Assembly: GCF_018595685.2 (NCBI RefSeq)
Contig: NZ_CP092334.1
Span: 2,942,001 to 3,006,000, forward strand
Direction: 5' to 3'
DNA length: 64,000 nucleotides
Source of the DNA: Flavihumibacter rivuli
GTDB lineage: Bacteria; Bacteroidota; Bacteroidia; Chitinophagales; Chitinophagaceae
The notes below the pieces were generated by a model that worked only from the letters and a program-made list of their open reading frames with translations, ran no database searches and was not told the DNA's origin. Below are positions 25,663 to 34,911 of the stretch, in pieces; within the stretch, counting starts at the first letter, position 1; every line of letters starts with the position of its first letter. The translations under genes and the position numbers were made by a program.

Positions 25663-26337
25663 ATGCAAAGAGAAGCTAAAGTCCAACCGGCAAATACATT
25701 AGCCAAACGCGCATCCATGGCAGTATTCCTCACGGGAATCATCTATGCCGTCATCACCGCCATAGGACTGGCATCCCTTCCTTCCAAAGAGGCCGTCATA
25801 GCCGATCCCTATTTCACACTCATGGAATTGCTGACCATCCTCATCGCGTTATTGATGCTGGTCAGTGTGGCAGCCTTACATACCATCACTCCCGCAGCCG
25901 ATAAGGTCTACAGCCTATTGGCAGTTGTATTCATGGCGCTTATGACGGGTACCACTTGCGCTGTTCATTTTGTGGTACTCACGATCGCGGACCATCCCAT
26001 TATGCAAAACTTACCGGGCATCTCGCAATGGCTATCCTTTCAATGGCCTTCCCTGGTCTATGCCCTGGATATCCTGGCCTGGGACCTTTTCTTCCCCCTG
26101 GCCCTGGTATTTTTAATACCGGTCTTCAGTCGTGATGGGAAACACCCAACCCTGAAATGGGTATTGACCATTGCTGCATTCTTATCCTTTCTTGGCTTAT
26201 TAGGTGTTGTACTGGACAACATGCAGGTCAGGAATATCGGTATCCTGGGTTATGCAGTACTTTCCCCCATTACCTTCCTGCTGGTGAGCAAAAGACTGGA
26301 CCAGGTAAATGCCGGTCCATCCAGAACGGCCCTTTAG
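25663..26337 (+). CDS. Multi-pass membrane protein of unknown function
   Basis: The product has 224 residues from the ATG at 25663 (MQREAKVQPANTLAKRAS), placing the first membrane helix just after a short polar head. About six hydrophobic helices follow. The sequence VHFVVLTIADHPIM and PSLVYALDILAWDLFFPLAL suggests a small bundle of the kind seen in DUF4386-like proteins, but I am not certain. The upstream extension to 25555 would be translated repeat DNA. The DUF418 gene follows after 115 bases. Confidence 0.75.
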   Translation: MQREAKVQPANTLAKRASMAVFLTGIIYAVITAIGLASLPSKEAVIADPYFTLMELLTILIALLMLVSVAALHTITPAADKVYSLLAVVFMALMTGTTCAVHFVVLTIADHPIMQNLPGISQWLSFQWPSLVYALDILAWDLFFPLALVFLIPVFSRDGKHPTLKWVLTIAAFLSFLGLLGVVLDNMQVRNIGILGYAVLSPITFLLVSKRLDQVNAGPSRTAL

Positions 26338-26452
26338 GAATATTATACTATTTTAAAGGAATACTAGTGAAGCCTGGCTTGATCCTTTCTGATCAATCCA
26401 TCCAATCCCTGCCCTCCCCAATTAAATCAGGAACCAAAACCTTATTCCCAAC

Positions 26453-27694
26453 ATGGAAGCCAATCCCATTCCCTCCCAGCAAAGAGCGGATATCCTGGAT
26501 GTCCTCAGGGGCTTTGCGCTCTTCGGGGTTTTGATGGACAATCTATTCGGTTTTACCGGTTGGGGCTTCCTGACCGATACCGACCGTCAATCGCTTCCCA
26601 CCTGGCCGGCCGATGGGGCATTGGCCTTACTGGAGTTCACCTTTATCAACGGGAAATTCTTCAGCCTTTTCTCCTTGTTGTTCGGGATTGGTTTCGCGAT
26701 CCAGTTCCTGGGCAATGAAAAGAAGGGACTTGATGCACATCGCATTTTCTACCGCAGGTTATTCATTCTGCTGATCATCGGCATCCTGCATTTACGATTC
26801 CTTTGGGACGGCGATATCCTTACCTTGTACGCAGTGCTGGGATTCTTCTTACCACTGTTCCGCAACTGGCCCGATAGGAAACTGCTGATCCTGTCCGCAG
26901 CGCTGGTCCTATCGCCCATCATTTTCGATATTTTTAGCATTGCCTTTCACTACAAGAACGGAGCATATTTCGAGATGCTGGCAAGGGAAGTGGACAAGCG
27001 AACCGGGCTGCCAACAACAGATGCTTATGCCAAATACCTCTACAACGACGGTGCAGGATGGGCAGAATGGAGCAACTGGAAAGCTTCGGGCTATTTGTAC
27101 CGGATTGCCTACCTGCTGGACACCAACCGCCTACCCAAGGTATTCGGCATGTTCATCCTCGGTTTCTATGCCGGAAGGAAAATGATCCACCTGCATTTGG
27201 AAAGCTATACCAGGATATTCAGGCTCCTGCGCAAATGGGGACTGATCATAGGCATACCAGCGGCGTTCTGCTGTACCTATTTTGAGATCTTCCAACCACA
27301 TATTCCCAATCCGGTTGGACTGGCACATACTGTCTTTTTTGCCCTGAGCGTTGTCCCGCTCTGTCTTGCCTATACCTCCATTGTCTGCCTGCATTGGATC
27401 AAACACAAGGATACCAGTATCCTGCGTTTCCTCGCCCCCATGGGCAGGATGGCCCTCACGAATTACCTCATGCAAACGGTCCTGGGGATTTCCATTTTCT
27501 ATGGCGTTGGTTTAGGACTGGGCGGGAATATTGGTCCATCCCTTTACCTCCCGATAGGATTACTGATCTATCTCTTCCAGGTCATCTTCAGCAACTGGTG
27601 GTTCAGCCGTTTCAATTTCGGTCCCATGGAATGGATCTGGCGACAACTGACCTATGGGAAAAAGATTCCCTTGCGTAAGGCAGTGAGTTTTTGA
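26453..27694 (+). CDS. DUF418 domain-containing membrane protein
   Basis: The 413-residue protein opens with RADILDVLRGFALFGVLMDNL, the hallmark of the DUF418/YeiB family. Eight or more membrane helices follow, and the C-terminal DUF418 domain contains GRMALTNYLMQTV and FNFGPMEWIWRQLTYGK. The family resembles membrane acyltransferases; its biochemical role is not established. It follows a small membrane protein gene on the same strand and ends 32 bases before a palindromic element. Confidence 0.92.
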   Translation: MEANPIPSQQRADILDVLRGFALFGVLMDNLFGFTGWGFLTDTDRQSLPTWPADGALALLEFTFINGKFFSLFSLLFGIGFAIQFLGNEKKGLDAHRIFYRRLFILLIIGILHLRFLWDGDILTLYAVLGFFLPLFRNWPDRKLLILSAALVLSPIIFDIFSIAFHYKNGAYFEMLAREVDKRTGLPTTDAYAKYLYNDGAGWAEWSNWKASGYLYRIAYLLDTNRLPKVFGMFILGFYAGRKMIHLHLESYTRIFRLLRKWGLIIGIPAAFCCTYFEIFQPHIPNPVGLAHTVFFALSVVPLCLAYTSIVCLHWIKHKDTSILRFLAPMGRMALTNYLMQTVLGISIFYGVGLGLGGNIGPSLYLPIGLLIYLFQVIFSNWWFSRFNFGPMEWIWRQLTYGKKIPLRKAVSF

Positions 27695-27725
27695 TGGAGC
27701 GGGAAGGATTGGGTATTTATTGTTG

Positions 27726-27802
27726 GGGCCACAAAGACACGAAGACACGAAGTTGCACTAAGACGTCTTCGTGTTCCTTCGGGCCTTGGTGCCTTCGTGG
27801 CC
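27726..27802. repeat. 77-bp palindromic element
   Basis: GGGCCACAAAGACACGAAGA pairs with CTTGGTGCCTTCGTGGCC around an inner AAGACGTCTT palindrome. It lies 60 bases upstream of the WG-repeat gene. Confidence 0.85.
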
Positions 27803-27861
27803 TCCCTGAAGCAGGAAAGAAGCGAAGAATATAGTATAAACTTGTACTTTTCCGGTAATTA

Positions 27862-29643
27862 ATGGTTAAGTCAATGATGAAAGCGCTCCGCCCTGGCATT
27901 CGCCTATGCCTGCTATTCCTGCATGTCCTGATCCTTTCTCCTGTCCTAACTACAGCACAGGAATATGATCTGGATGATTTACCAGAAGATGACTATGATT
28001 TTTCCGGGCCATTTTATTCCCTTGCTACCCAAAAAGGCTATGACTATTTCGGTCCGCCTCAAATGTTCAAGCTCCGGATCCGTCACCAGGGCAAATATGC
28101 TTTTATGGATAGGGAGGGCAAGATCATTGGAAGCTTTTACGACTTCGTATTGGATTACAAGGGCAATGTGGCGGCGGTCAACAGGAATAAAAAATGGGGC
28201 TTCATCAACGAGAATGGGGAAGAACTGGTGCAACCCCGTTATGATTTGACCGATGATTTCTACGATGGCAGGGCAAGGGTTTACCTGAATGGGAAGTTTG
28301 GCTATATCAACCGTGAGGGGAATGAGATCTCCCCTTTACAATATGACTATGCCGGTAATTTCAGTAATGGGTTTGCCTGGGCCAAAAAGAAAGAAGAATG
28401 GGTCTTGCTCAACAGGCAGGGAAAGGAAGTGAAGTCCTTCGATCTCGATGGGGTGCAGGCTTTCCAGAAAGGAGTGGCTGTCGTTTACAAAAAATCCAGG
28501 CAAGGACTTATAGATACCACAGGAAAGGCCATAACCAGGATCAAGTACCAAACCATCTATCCATTCAGGGACAATAACCTGGCATTGGTAGAACTGGACA
28601 AAGGTGAATGGGGCTTTATTGATAAAACCGGCCATGAACTGATCCGCCCTATTTATGAAGATGCCTACATGTTTTCCGGGGGATTGGCAAGGGTCAAAAA
28701 AGATGGCAAATGGGGGTTCATTGATTCTACGGGTAAGATGCTCATCCAGCCACAGTACGATCACGCCTTTGATTTCGATCCCAAATCGGGAAAGGCCATA
28801 GTTGCCAGTAATATGGAATACTTTTTCATTGACCGATCCGGTCAACCCGTATCCAATTTCAGGTGGAGTGTAAAAAAGGATGAACAGGGAAAGCCTGTCT
28901 ATTCCCTTCCTGCATTTTCAAAAGGTATGGCCATTGTAGCCAGTAGTGCTTCCCTCTATATTATTGATGATGCGGGCAAATACAGGAAACCACTACCCTA
29001 TGCCTTTGCCAGCAGTTTCAGCAATGGTCGGGCAATGGTCAGTGATGGCAACAAATATGGCTTCATCGATGGGAACGGGGAGCTGGTGATCCCCATGAAA
29101 TACAACGATGCAGAGCAGTTTTATAATTATGTGGCATTTGTAAAAGAAGGTTCTGTTTACAAAATGATCGACCAGACCGGCAAGGAATTGGGAAGGTTCG
29201 ACCCGACCATTGAGAGTTCTACCCATATCTACAGGGACAACAGGATCCTGGTAAAATCAGGAGGCAAATGGGGCTATATTGATATCAGTGGGCAAAAGGT
29301 CATTCCCTGCAAATATGACTACGCTGCCAACTTTTCTGAAGGATTGGCTATCGTAAAACAGGATGGGAAATATGGCTATATCGATCCTTCCGGGAAGATG
29401 GTGATCCCGCCTGTGTTTAGCGAAGCCAACTCTTTTCACAATGGCTTTGCAGCAGTTCGATTGGCAACAGGCTGGGGAATGATTGACAAAACCGGCGTAT
29501 TAAGGATCCCGGCGCAGTTCCGGTCGGCTGGTAATTTTAGCAATGGTATCGTAGAAATGGTCACGGCATCCGACAAGGCCGGATTCTATACCCTGAAAAG
29601 CCGTCTTACCGAACGCGGACTACCGGTTCTTGAAGAGGAATAA
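27862..29643 (+). CDS. Exported WG-repeat (beta-propeller-like) protein
   Basis: The 593-residue product has a signal peptide (about 1-33; LLFLHVLILSPVLTTAQ). After it, WG repeats run to the end, each shaped like KWGFINENGEELVQPRYD. About twelve repeats are visible, with clear copies KFGYINREG, EWGFIDKTG, KWGFIDSTG, KYGFIDGNG, KWGYIDISG, KYGYIDPSG and GWGMIDKTG. WG repeats mediate binding; none is known to be catalytic. Starts at 27862 or 27874 are both possible. A palindromic element follows, and the next gene is convergent. Confidence 0.93.
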   Translation: MVKSMMKALRPGIRLCLLFLHVLILSPVLTTAQEYDLDDLPEDDYDFSGPFYSLATQKGYDYFGPPQMFKLRIRHQGKYAFMDREGKIIGSFYDFVLDYKGNVAAVNRNKKWGFINENGEELVQPRYDLTDDFYDGRARVYLNGKFGYINREGNEISPLQYDYAGNFSNGFAWAKKKEEWVLLNRQGKEVKSFDLDGVQAFQKGVAVVYKKSRQGLIDTTGKAITRIKYQTIYPFRDNNLALVELDKGEWGFIDKTGHELIRPIYEDAYMFSGGLARVKKDGKWGFIDSTGKMLIQPQYDHAFDFDPKSGKAIVASNMEYFFIDRSGQPVSNFRWSVKKDEQGKPVYSLPAFSKGMAIVASSASLYIIDDAGKYRKPLPYAFASSFSNGRAMVSDGNKYGFIDGNGELVIPMKYNDAEQFYNYVAFVKEGSVYKMIDQTGKELGRFDPTIESSTHIYRDNRILVKSGGKWGYIDISGQKVIPCKYDYAANFSEGLAIVKQDGKYGYIDPSGKMVIPPVFSEANSFHNGFAAVRLATGWGMIDKTGVLRIPAQFRSAGNFSNGIVEMVTASDKAGFYTLKSRLTERGLPVLEEE

Positions 29644-29673
29644 ATGTTGGGGAAGTAATGGCATGGGGGTAGT

Positions 29674-29751
29674 GGGCCACAAAGACACGAAGACACTAAG
29701 TTGCACAAAGACGTCTTTGTGTTTCTTTGTGCCTTAGAGTCTTCGTGGCCC
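29674..29751. repeat. 77-bp palindromic element between convergent genes
   Basis: GGGCCACAAAGACACGAAGA pairs with TTAGAGTCTTCGTGGCCC. It ends 1 base before the stop codon of the minus-strand HTH gene and begins 30 after the WG gene, well placed to act as a bidirectional terminator. Confidence 0.85.
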
Positions 29752-29752
29752 A

Positions 29753-29971
29753 TCATCTCTTCTGCTCATCTTCCACATATTCCAATATATCCGCAGGCTG
29801 GCAGTTCAGTGCCTTACAGATCGCTTCCAATGTACTGAAGCGAATGGCCTTCGCCTTCCCTGTCTTCAGGATGGAAAGGTTGGCCAGGGTCAGTCCCACT
29901 TTCTCCGACAATTCATTCAACGACATCTTCCTTTTCGCCATCATCACATCGAGGTTCACAACTATGGGCAT
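29753..29971 (-). CDS. XRE/YozG-type helix-turn-helix regulator
   Basis: The 72-residue protein is essentially one HTH domain: MAKRKMSLNELSEKVGLTLANLSILKTGKAKAIRFSTLEAICKAL, then QPADILEYV. It matches the compact Cro/C1-type regulators paired with DUF2975 membrane proteins. It starts 3 bases after the DUF2975 stop, so the two are co-translated. It probably represses or activates its own operon. Confidence 0.93.
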   Translation of the reverse strand: MPIVVNLDVMMAKRKMSLNELSEKVGLTLANLSILKTGKAKAIRFSTLEAICKALNCQPADILEYVEDEQKR

Positions 29972-29974
29972 AAC

Positions 29975-30514
29975 TTATACGGTTAGGTCGTTTTCCATTT
30001 GAATTTCCATTCCCCTCCTGATCACCAGGGTAATGACAAAGAGGATTCCACCGAAGACCAGGAATACGCCACCCGATCCAATGAAGGCATCCAGTCCGGG
30101 AGATGGTATTCCTTTTTGCACCAGGGACTCATTGTACCTGGTAGCCAATAATGACAATACCCCGATCGCCATGGCAACATAGCTGATCCGTGCCACCAGC
30201 CTGGCCAATGGCTCCCCGAAAGGATGGTCGAGGTCGACCTTGAGGAAGACATTGATCACCTGGTAAAGCATCCAGGCCTGCAGGGCAGTGAGGAGTACTA
30301 CCGTTGCCACCATGGCAATATACTGGACCTCACTCATGGCCCTCAGGGCGGAAAGGTCAAGCCCGAGGTAGAGGTCGCGGGCCGCAACCGGGTTCACCCA
30401 CTGGCTCACGGCAAAGGATACCAATAAGGAACCCGTTTTAATACAGAAACCAATAAAGGCTACCCATGACAATACCTTCATCAGGGTCAATACCTGTTTC
30501 GTACTTGTTTTCAT
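29975..30514 (-). CDS. DUF2975 membrane protein
   Basis: The 179-residue protein has four membrane helices (about 10-35, 60-85, 115-135, 150-170) and the DUF2975 feature of a helix followed by VFLKVDLDHPFGEPLARLVARISY. The family (YoaS in Bacillus) is nearly always encoded with an XRE-type HTH protein, as here. Membrane-signal-controlled regulation is suspected but unproven. The upstream region is very AT-rich, consistent with a promoter. Confidence 0.92.
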   Translation of the reverse strand: MKTSTKQVLTLMKVLSWVAFIGFCIKTGSLLVSFAVSQWVNPVAARDLYLGLDLSALRAMSEVQYIAMVATVVLLTALQAWMLYQVINVFLKVDLDHPFGEPLARLVARISYVAMAIGVLSLLATRYNESLVQKGIPSPGLDAFIGSGGVFLVFGGILFVITLVIRRGMEIQMENDLTV

Positions 30515-30599
30515 TTTAGTGCTTTTCGATTTACAACACGAATATAAATATATATTTATTGTTTTTCAATAAATTTTTAATGAAATATTCTACTATAAC

Positions 30600-30776
30600 C
30601 TCAGCGGGGTCTCTCGTAGAGGACCCCGATGAACTTTCATCCTACTATTCATCAGGGTCCGTTTCAGGAGACCCTGCTGGGGTATAAAGGCGGGTTTTAG
30701 GGCCACAAAGACTCGAAGCCTCGAAGGAACACTAAGGCGTCTTAGTGGAGCTTAGAGTCTTCGAGACTTCGTGGCC
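30600..30776. repeat. Composite element: two core hairpins plus 77-bp palindrome
   Basis: Core hairpins at 30606-30627 (GGGGTC...GACCCC form) and 30654-30675 (AGGGTC...GACCCT form) are followed by a palindrome at 30700-30776. The order is hairpin then palindrome, the reverse of the composites at 21.2 and 22.1 kb. It fills most of 30515-30873. Confidence 0.85.
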
Positions 30777-30873
30777 TCCCCCCTTGATTTCTTCGCAATT
30801 CATCCGTATTTTCAATAGTAACCACTAGCGGAATTGGGTACAAAACTGACCCCCTAAAAACCTTTAGCTCCCC

Positions 30874-31695
30874 ATGCATTCATTTGAAGCAGTACTACCA
30901 AGGAAAATCCCCACTACAGTACTGGAACGTTTTTTCATTGCAAAGGGCAACCTGCCACCGGGCATGGTGCTCGAGGACAAGCCCATGCCCTCCATCATGC
31001 AATCCCTGATCATTGATTTCGGGGGCACACCGCAAACGGCCATCCTCCCGAATGGAAAACTATTCAACTGCGAAGGCGACCTGATCATGGGGCAGTTCTC
31101 CAAACGCTACTCCTCCACCATCTCCGGCACCATCAATGCCATAGGCATCCAGATGGCCCCGACCGGTATCTACCGGCTCTTCCGCCAACCCATGACCCAA
31201 TTCGCCAATTCCATCTCGTATTTGAAAGACTATGCCGTTTGGCATGCTTCCCTGCGCCGCGACCTGGAAAAGGTCGATACCAATGAAGACAGGATCAGTA
31301 TCCTGGAGCACTACCTGCAGGAAAACTTGTGGATGGAAGCGACCGACTCCTTAACTGCCATAGAAGAAGCTGCCCGCCTGATCAGGAATGAACATGCCAC
31401 CATTACCCTTCCCCGCATCTGCAAGAGCATCGGCATGTCGGACCGAAGCCTGCAGCGTTACTTCACGGCCTACATCGGTGTAAACCCCAAAGCCTTCATG
31501 CGCATCGCCCGCATCAATGCCGTTACCAAACTCATTGAGCAAGATAAACCCATGAGCTGGCAGGATATCCTGAATGAGACAGGCTATTTTGATCCGGCAC
31601 ACTTTACCAAAGACTTCAAAAGCATCACCGGCAAAACCCCTTCCGATTATTACAAAGGGAAAACCGATTATGAGAAGTTCTTTTACGGGACCTGA
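30874..31695 (+). CDS. AraC-family transcriptional regulator
   Basis: The 273-residue protein has an N-terminal sensing region (about 1-150; SLIIDFGGTPQTAILPNGKLF and GIQMAPTGIYRLF, as in regulators with a DUF6597-like domain). A C-terminal AraC double HTH follows (about 165-265; ICKSIGMSDRSLQRYFTAYIGVNPKAFMRIARI and ETGYFDPAHFTKDFKSITGKTPSDYY). It is upstream of and in line with three serine-hydrolase genes, which are plausible targets. The ligand is unknown. Confidence 0.93.
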   Translation: MHSFEAVLPRKIPTTVLERFFIAKGNLPPGMVLEDKPMPSIMQSLIIDFGGTPQTAILPNGKLFNCEGDLIMGQFSKRYSSTISGTINAIGIQMAPTGIYRLFRQPMTQFANSISYLKDYAVWHASLRRDLEKVDTNEDRISILEHYLQENLWMEATDSLTAIEEAARLIRNEHATITLPRICKSIGMSDRSLQRYFTAYIGVNPKAFMRIARINAVTKLIEQDKPMSWQDILNETGYFDPAHFTKDFKSITGKTPSDYYKGKTDYEKFFYGT

Positions 31696-31930
31696 TCCAT
31701 TCTACATATTTGGCGGTTTTTTACAAAGGTTTTCTTTTGCCTTGCTCTATTTTCACCCAGGAAAATAACCGGGCAGAGTGCCTGTAGGAAATAACCTTGA
31801 AAATCCCGGTTCCCGATGCTGATCAATATGCCACAAGCGAGATCTGCGATTGATCCTAACGTTCTACCTGAAATCAAGTAGATAACGATATACCGAATAC
31901 CATTCCATTAAACCTCATCCTATTTTTTCA

Positions 31931-33403
31931 ATGAAACCTTTCCTTTGTTTCCTGGCACTCCTATGTGCCTATGTTTCCAACTACGCACAAATCACCAAAG
32001 ACAATGTAGACAGTCTCGTAAAAGCTGCCGTAGATAGTGTACGTATTGCAGGCGCAACAGTCCTGGTAGCAAAAGGTGATGAGATCATCCACCATAAAGG
32101 TTATGGTTATGCGCATATTGGTTTTAAAGTGCCGGCGACAACTGATACCCGATACTTTATCGTTGGTCCAAACGGTACCCTACTTGCTGGTATCGTGATG
32201 CATTATGTTGAACAAAAGAAGTTCAGTCTGGATGATAAGGTGCTCCGCTACCTGCCAAAGCTCCCATCCGCTTATGAAGCTATTACCATAAGGCATCTCC
32301 TGACCTGTACTTCCGGGATTCCCGACTACCATTACCTTGGCGACAGGTATGATGGTAGCCTGGGCCAGCCCCATACCACCGACGAAGTAATGGCACGGTT
32401 CATCGACCTGCCGCTCTCCCACCCACCCGGCACCAGGTTTGAATGGTCCATTTCCAACTTCCTGATCCTGACCATGCTGCTGGAAGAAGTTGCTGGGAAG
32501 CCCTATCGTGACATACTGAAAGAGTTTATTGCCCCGTTGAAGATCAACTCCACTGCGGTGATAGACCCGGTCAAAAGCATTGATCATTTCGCACCGGGAT
32601 ACATGTACCAACTGGAAAGACAAGAGCTCTACCCTGCCTACCAAAGCGTTCTTAACTATGATCCTTCCCTGAGGATCTATAGTACGGCGGGCGACTGGTT
32701 TGAAATGTGGAAAGGATTAAAAAACGCCAGGCTCATCAGCAAGGAAAGCTTCGCCCTGATGACCAGTAAGGAAGAAGCAAAAAGAAACAAGAATATCCGT
32801 TTTGGATACCTTATCCTGCTATCAGAGTTTAGTGGAAAAGACATCTACCATTTTAACGGCGCCCTGCCCGGCTACAGCAGTTATTTTAGCTATGTGCCCG
32901 CAGAGGATATTACCATCATTGTATTCTCCAACACAGGAAATGTTCAGGAGGCAGACCAGATTGGCGGTATGATCCTGCACAATATTGTTAAGGTACCGAC
33001 CTTCCCATTCAAGGTCCCGAAAGACCTCAACTATGCATCCATCGCGGTGCCGAAAGATTCAATGACACTTTTAACAGGCACATTTCATTTAAGGCGCCAG
33101 TTGAAAGGGGGCAATAAAGGGCCGGCTTCGTTTGCATTATACAAGAGAACGATAAGGGTATTTATTGAGAATGATCAATTGATGATTCAGCAATTGGGCG
33201 AATTGCCCAGCCCATTATTGAAACAAAAGGACGGTAGTTATCGTATCGTAGGAGCCTTGCCCCAGGCAAGCCTAAGATTTGTATTTGACAATGGGAAAAT
33301 AAAAAGTATCGTGAGGGAGTATGATGGCCAGCCCGTAGAAGAGGTTGGGGAAAGGATCGGCGATGCTGATGCAAGGACCTTTCACAAAAGCCTGATAGAT
33401 TAA
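31931..33403 (+). CDS. Beta-lactamase-fold serine hydrolase homologue, catalytic motifs lost
   Basis: The 490-residue exported protein (signal MKPFLCFLALLCAYVSNYAQ) has the class C beta-lactamase/esterase fold: TVLVAKGDEIIHHKGYGYAH, FSLDDKVLRYLP, and RHLLTCTSGIPDYHYLGD. Where SxxK should occur the protein reads YFIVGPNGTLLAG (Ser to Pro, Lys to Thr, around 80-83). The YxN site reads WSI (172-174), and the HxG site reads FNG (308-310). All three active-site motifs are gone, yet the frame is intact. It is closely related to the gene at 34912 and flanks the intact gene at 33452. A binding or regulatory pseudoenzyme is inferred. Confidence 0.88.
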   Translation: MKPFLCFLALLCAYVSNYAQITKDNVDSLVKAAVDSVRIAGATVLVAKGDEIIHHKGYGYAHIGFKVPATTDTRYFIVGPNGTLLAGIVMHYVEQKKFSLDDKVLRYLPKLPSAYEAITIRHLLTCTSGIPDYHYLGDRYDGSLGQPHTTDEVMARFIDLPLSHPPGTRFEWSISNFLILTMLLEEVAGKPYRDILKEFIAPLKINSTAVIDPVKSIDHFAPGYMYQLERQELYPAYQSVLNYDPSLRIYSTAGDWFEMWKGLKNARLISKESFALMTSKEEAKRNKNIRFGYLILLSEFSGKDIYHFNGALPGYSSYFSYVPAEDITIIVFSNTGNVQEADQIGGMILHNIVKVPTFPFKVPKDLNYASIAVPKDSMTLLTGTFHLRRQLKGGNKGPASFALYKRTIRVFIENDQLMIQQLGELPSPLLKQKDGSYRIVGALPQASLRFVFDNGKIKSIVREYDGQPVEEVGERIGDADARTFHKSLID

Positions 33404-33451
33404 ATACGAATAAAAAGCTTCCCATTCATTACCTACTTATATGAAATTACT

Positions 33452-34834
33452 ATGAAGCCCTTCCTGACATTTCTGTTAGCCACATTTGCCTGGCAATTAC
33501 CGGCACAGGATTTTAATCCTTCACTACTAGATAGCTTCATGCAGGCAAAGACAGCCATTCATCATTTCAATGGAAACGTATTGATTGCGAGGGAAGGTAA
33601 AGTGCTGTACAAAAAATCATTTGGATACAGCGACCTGGCCACCAAAAAACCTTTGGATGAGCAAACTATGTTTGAACTGGGGTCGATTTCCAAGCAATTT
33701 ACGGCCATGGGCATCCTGCTATTGCAACAAGACAAGAAACTATCCCTGCAGGACACACTTAGGAAGTTTTTCCCTGAACTTCCCTATTCCAACATTACCC
33801 TTCAGCATTTACTCACCCACACTTCCGGACTGCCTCCCTATGAACCATTGATGGAAGCAAAATGGGATCATTCTAAAATTGCCTTCAACCTAGATCTGAT
33901 CCGCTTACTTGCTGCTGAAAAACCAGCCGTGCTATTCCAGCCCGGTAAGCGATACAGGTATAGCAATACGGGATACGTATTGCTGGCTTCCATCATTGAA
34001 AAAGTCACAGGGAAACCTTTTGCCGAATTTATGCAGGAAAAGATCTTCTCACCGTTGCAAATGACGAGAACAAGGATCTACAATACCAGGCGTTCGGGGG
34101 AAACGATCCCCAATTATGCTTACGGTTATCAATGGTCAGATAGCCTTAAAAGATATCTGCTGCCCGACAGCATACCGGAAGCAAGTTTTGTGTATTATAT
34201 GGATGGTCTTCAGGGTGATGGGGTAGTCAATTCAACCACTGGCGACCTGTTAAAATGGGACCGGGCCTTGAAGCAGGATAAACTGCTGAAGCCTGAACTC
34301 CAGCAACAAATGCTTTCCCCGCAAGCCATTATAGACTCCATACAAAACATGTATTATGGCTATGGCCTCAGGATTGACTCTTCCCGTTTTGGCCACCGCT
34401 ATCACCATGGAGGCTCATGGCCGGGATACTTCAACTATTATACCCATTACATTCCTTCAGATGTCACCATAATTGTACTGTCGAATAATGGATACTATTC
34501 CGAAGGCCTTTCACAACAACTAATGTCCTTGGTAAATGAGGAAGCAGTAGCCTTTCCTTATATCCCCAAAGAGGTAAAACTGGATCCTGCCCTTCTGGAT
34601 CGCTATGTAGGCTCCTATTTAAATCAAGGCCGCATGAGGATCAACGTTTTTCGAAAAGGTGACCAACTATACGTAAAACGCAACAAGGATATACTGCTAA
34701 GGCCCGAATCCGACCGTCTCTTTTTCCTGGATATCCGTGATGACCAAAAATTGGAGTTCGCATTCGATGAAAATGGCAAGGTAGCCAAAGCTTGGTTTGA
34801 ATGGCAGGGACAGCGCTTTGAACTTAGGAAGTAA
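33452..34834 (+). CDS. Serine hydrolase (beta-lactamase class C-like), intact active site
   Basis: The 460-residue exported protein (signal MKPFLTFLLATFAWQLPAQ) has the full motif set: SxxK as Ser78-Ile-Ser-Lys81 in FELGSISKQFTA, YSN in YRYSNTGYVLL, and HGG in YHHGGSWPGY. These belong to the beta-lactamase/D-aminopeptidase/esterase superfamily acting on peptides or esters in the periplasm. The C-terminal 100 residues form an extra lipocalin-like domain, as in many homologues. It is 49 bases after the first pseudoenzyme gene, in a probable three-gene operon. Confidence 0.93.
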   Translation: MKPFLTFLLATFAWQLPAQDFNPSLLDSFMQAKTAIHHFNGNVLIAREGKVLYKKSFGYSDLATKKPLDEQTMFELGSISKQFTAMGILLLQQDKKLSLQDTLRKFFPELPYSNITLQHLLTHTSGLPPYEPLMEAKWDHSKIAFNLDLIRLLAAEKPAVLFQPGKRYRYSNTGYVLLASIIEKVTGKPFAEFMQEKIFSPLQMTRTRIYNTRRSGETIPNYAYGYQWSDSLKRYLLPDSIPEASFVYYMDGLQGDGVVNSTTGDLLKWDRALKQDKLLKPELQQQMLSPQAIIDSIQNMYYGYGLRIDSSRFGHRYHHGGSWPGYFNYYTHYIPSDVTIIVLSNNGYYSEGLSQQLMSLVNEEAVAFPYIPKEVKLDPALLDRYVGSYLNQGRMRINVFRKGDQLYVKRNKDILLRPESDRLFFLDIRDDQKLEFAFDENGKVAKAWFEWQGQRFELRK

Positions 34835-34911
34835 GGTCTTCCAGAGGAGCAATTTACATGGGTTGTTGAAAGCATCTTATACTAACCAACAACATAAAAA
34901 ATATCACTATT

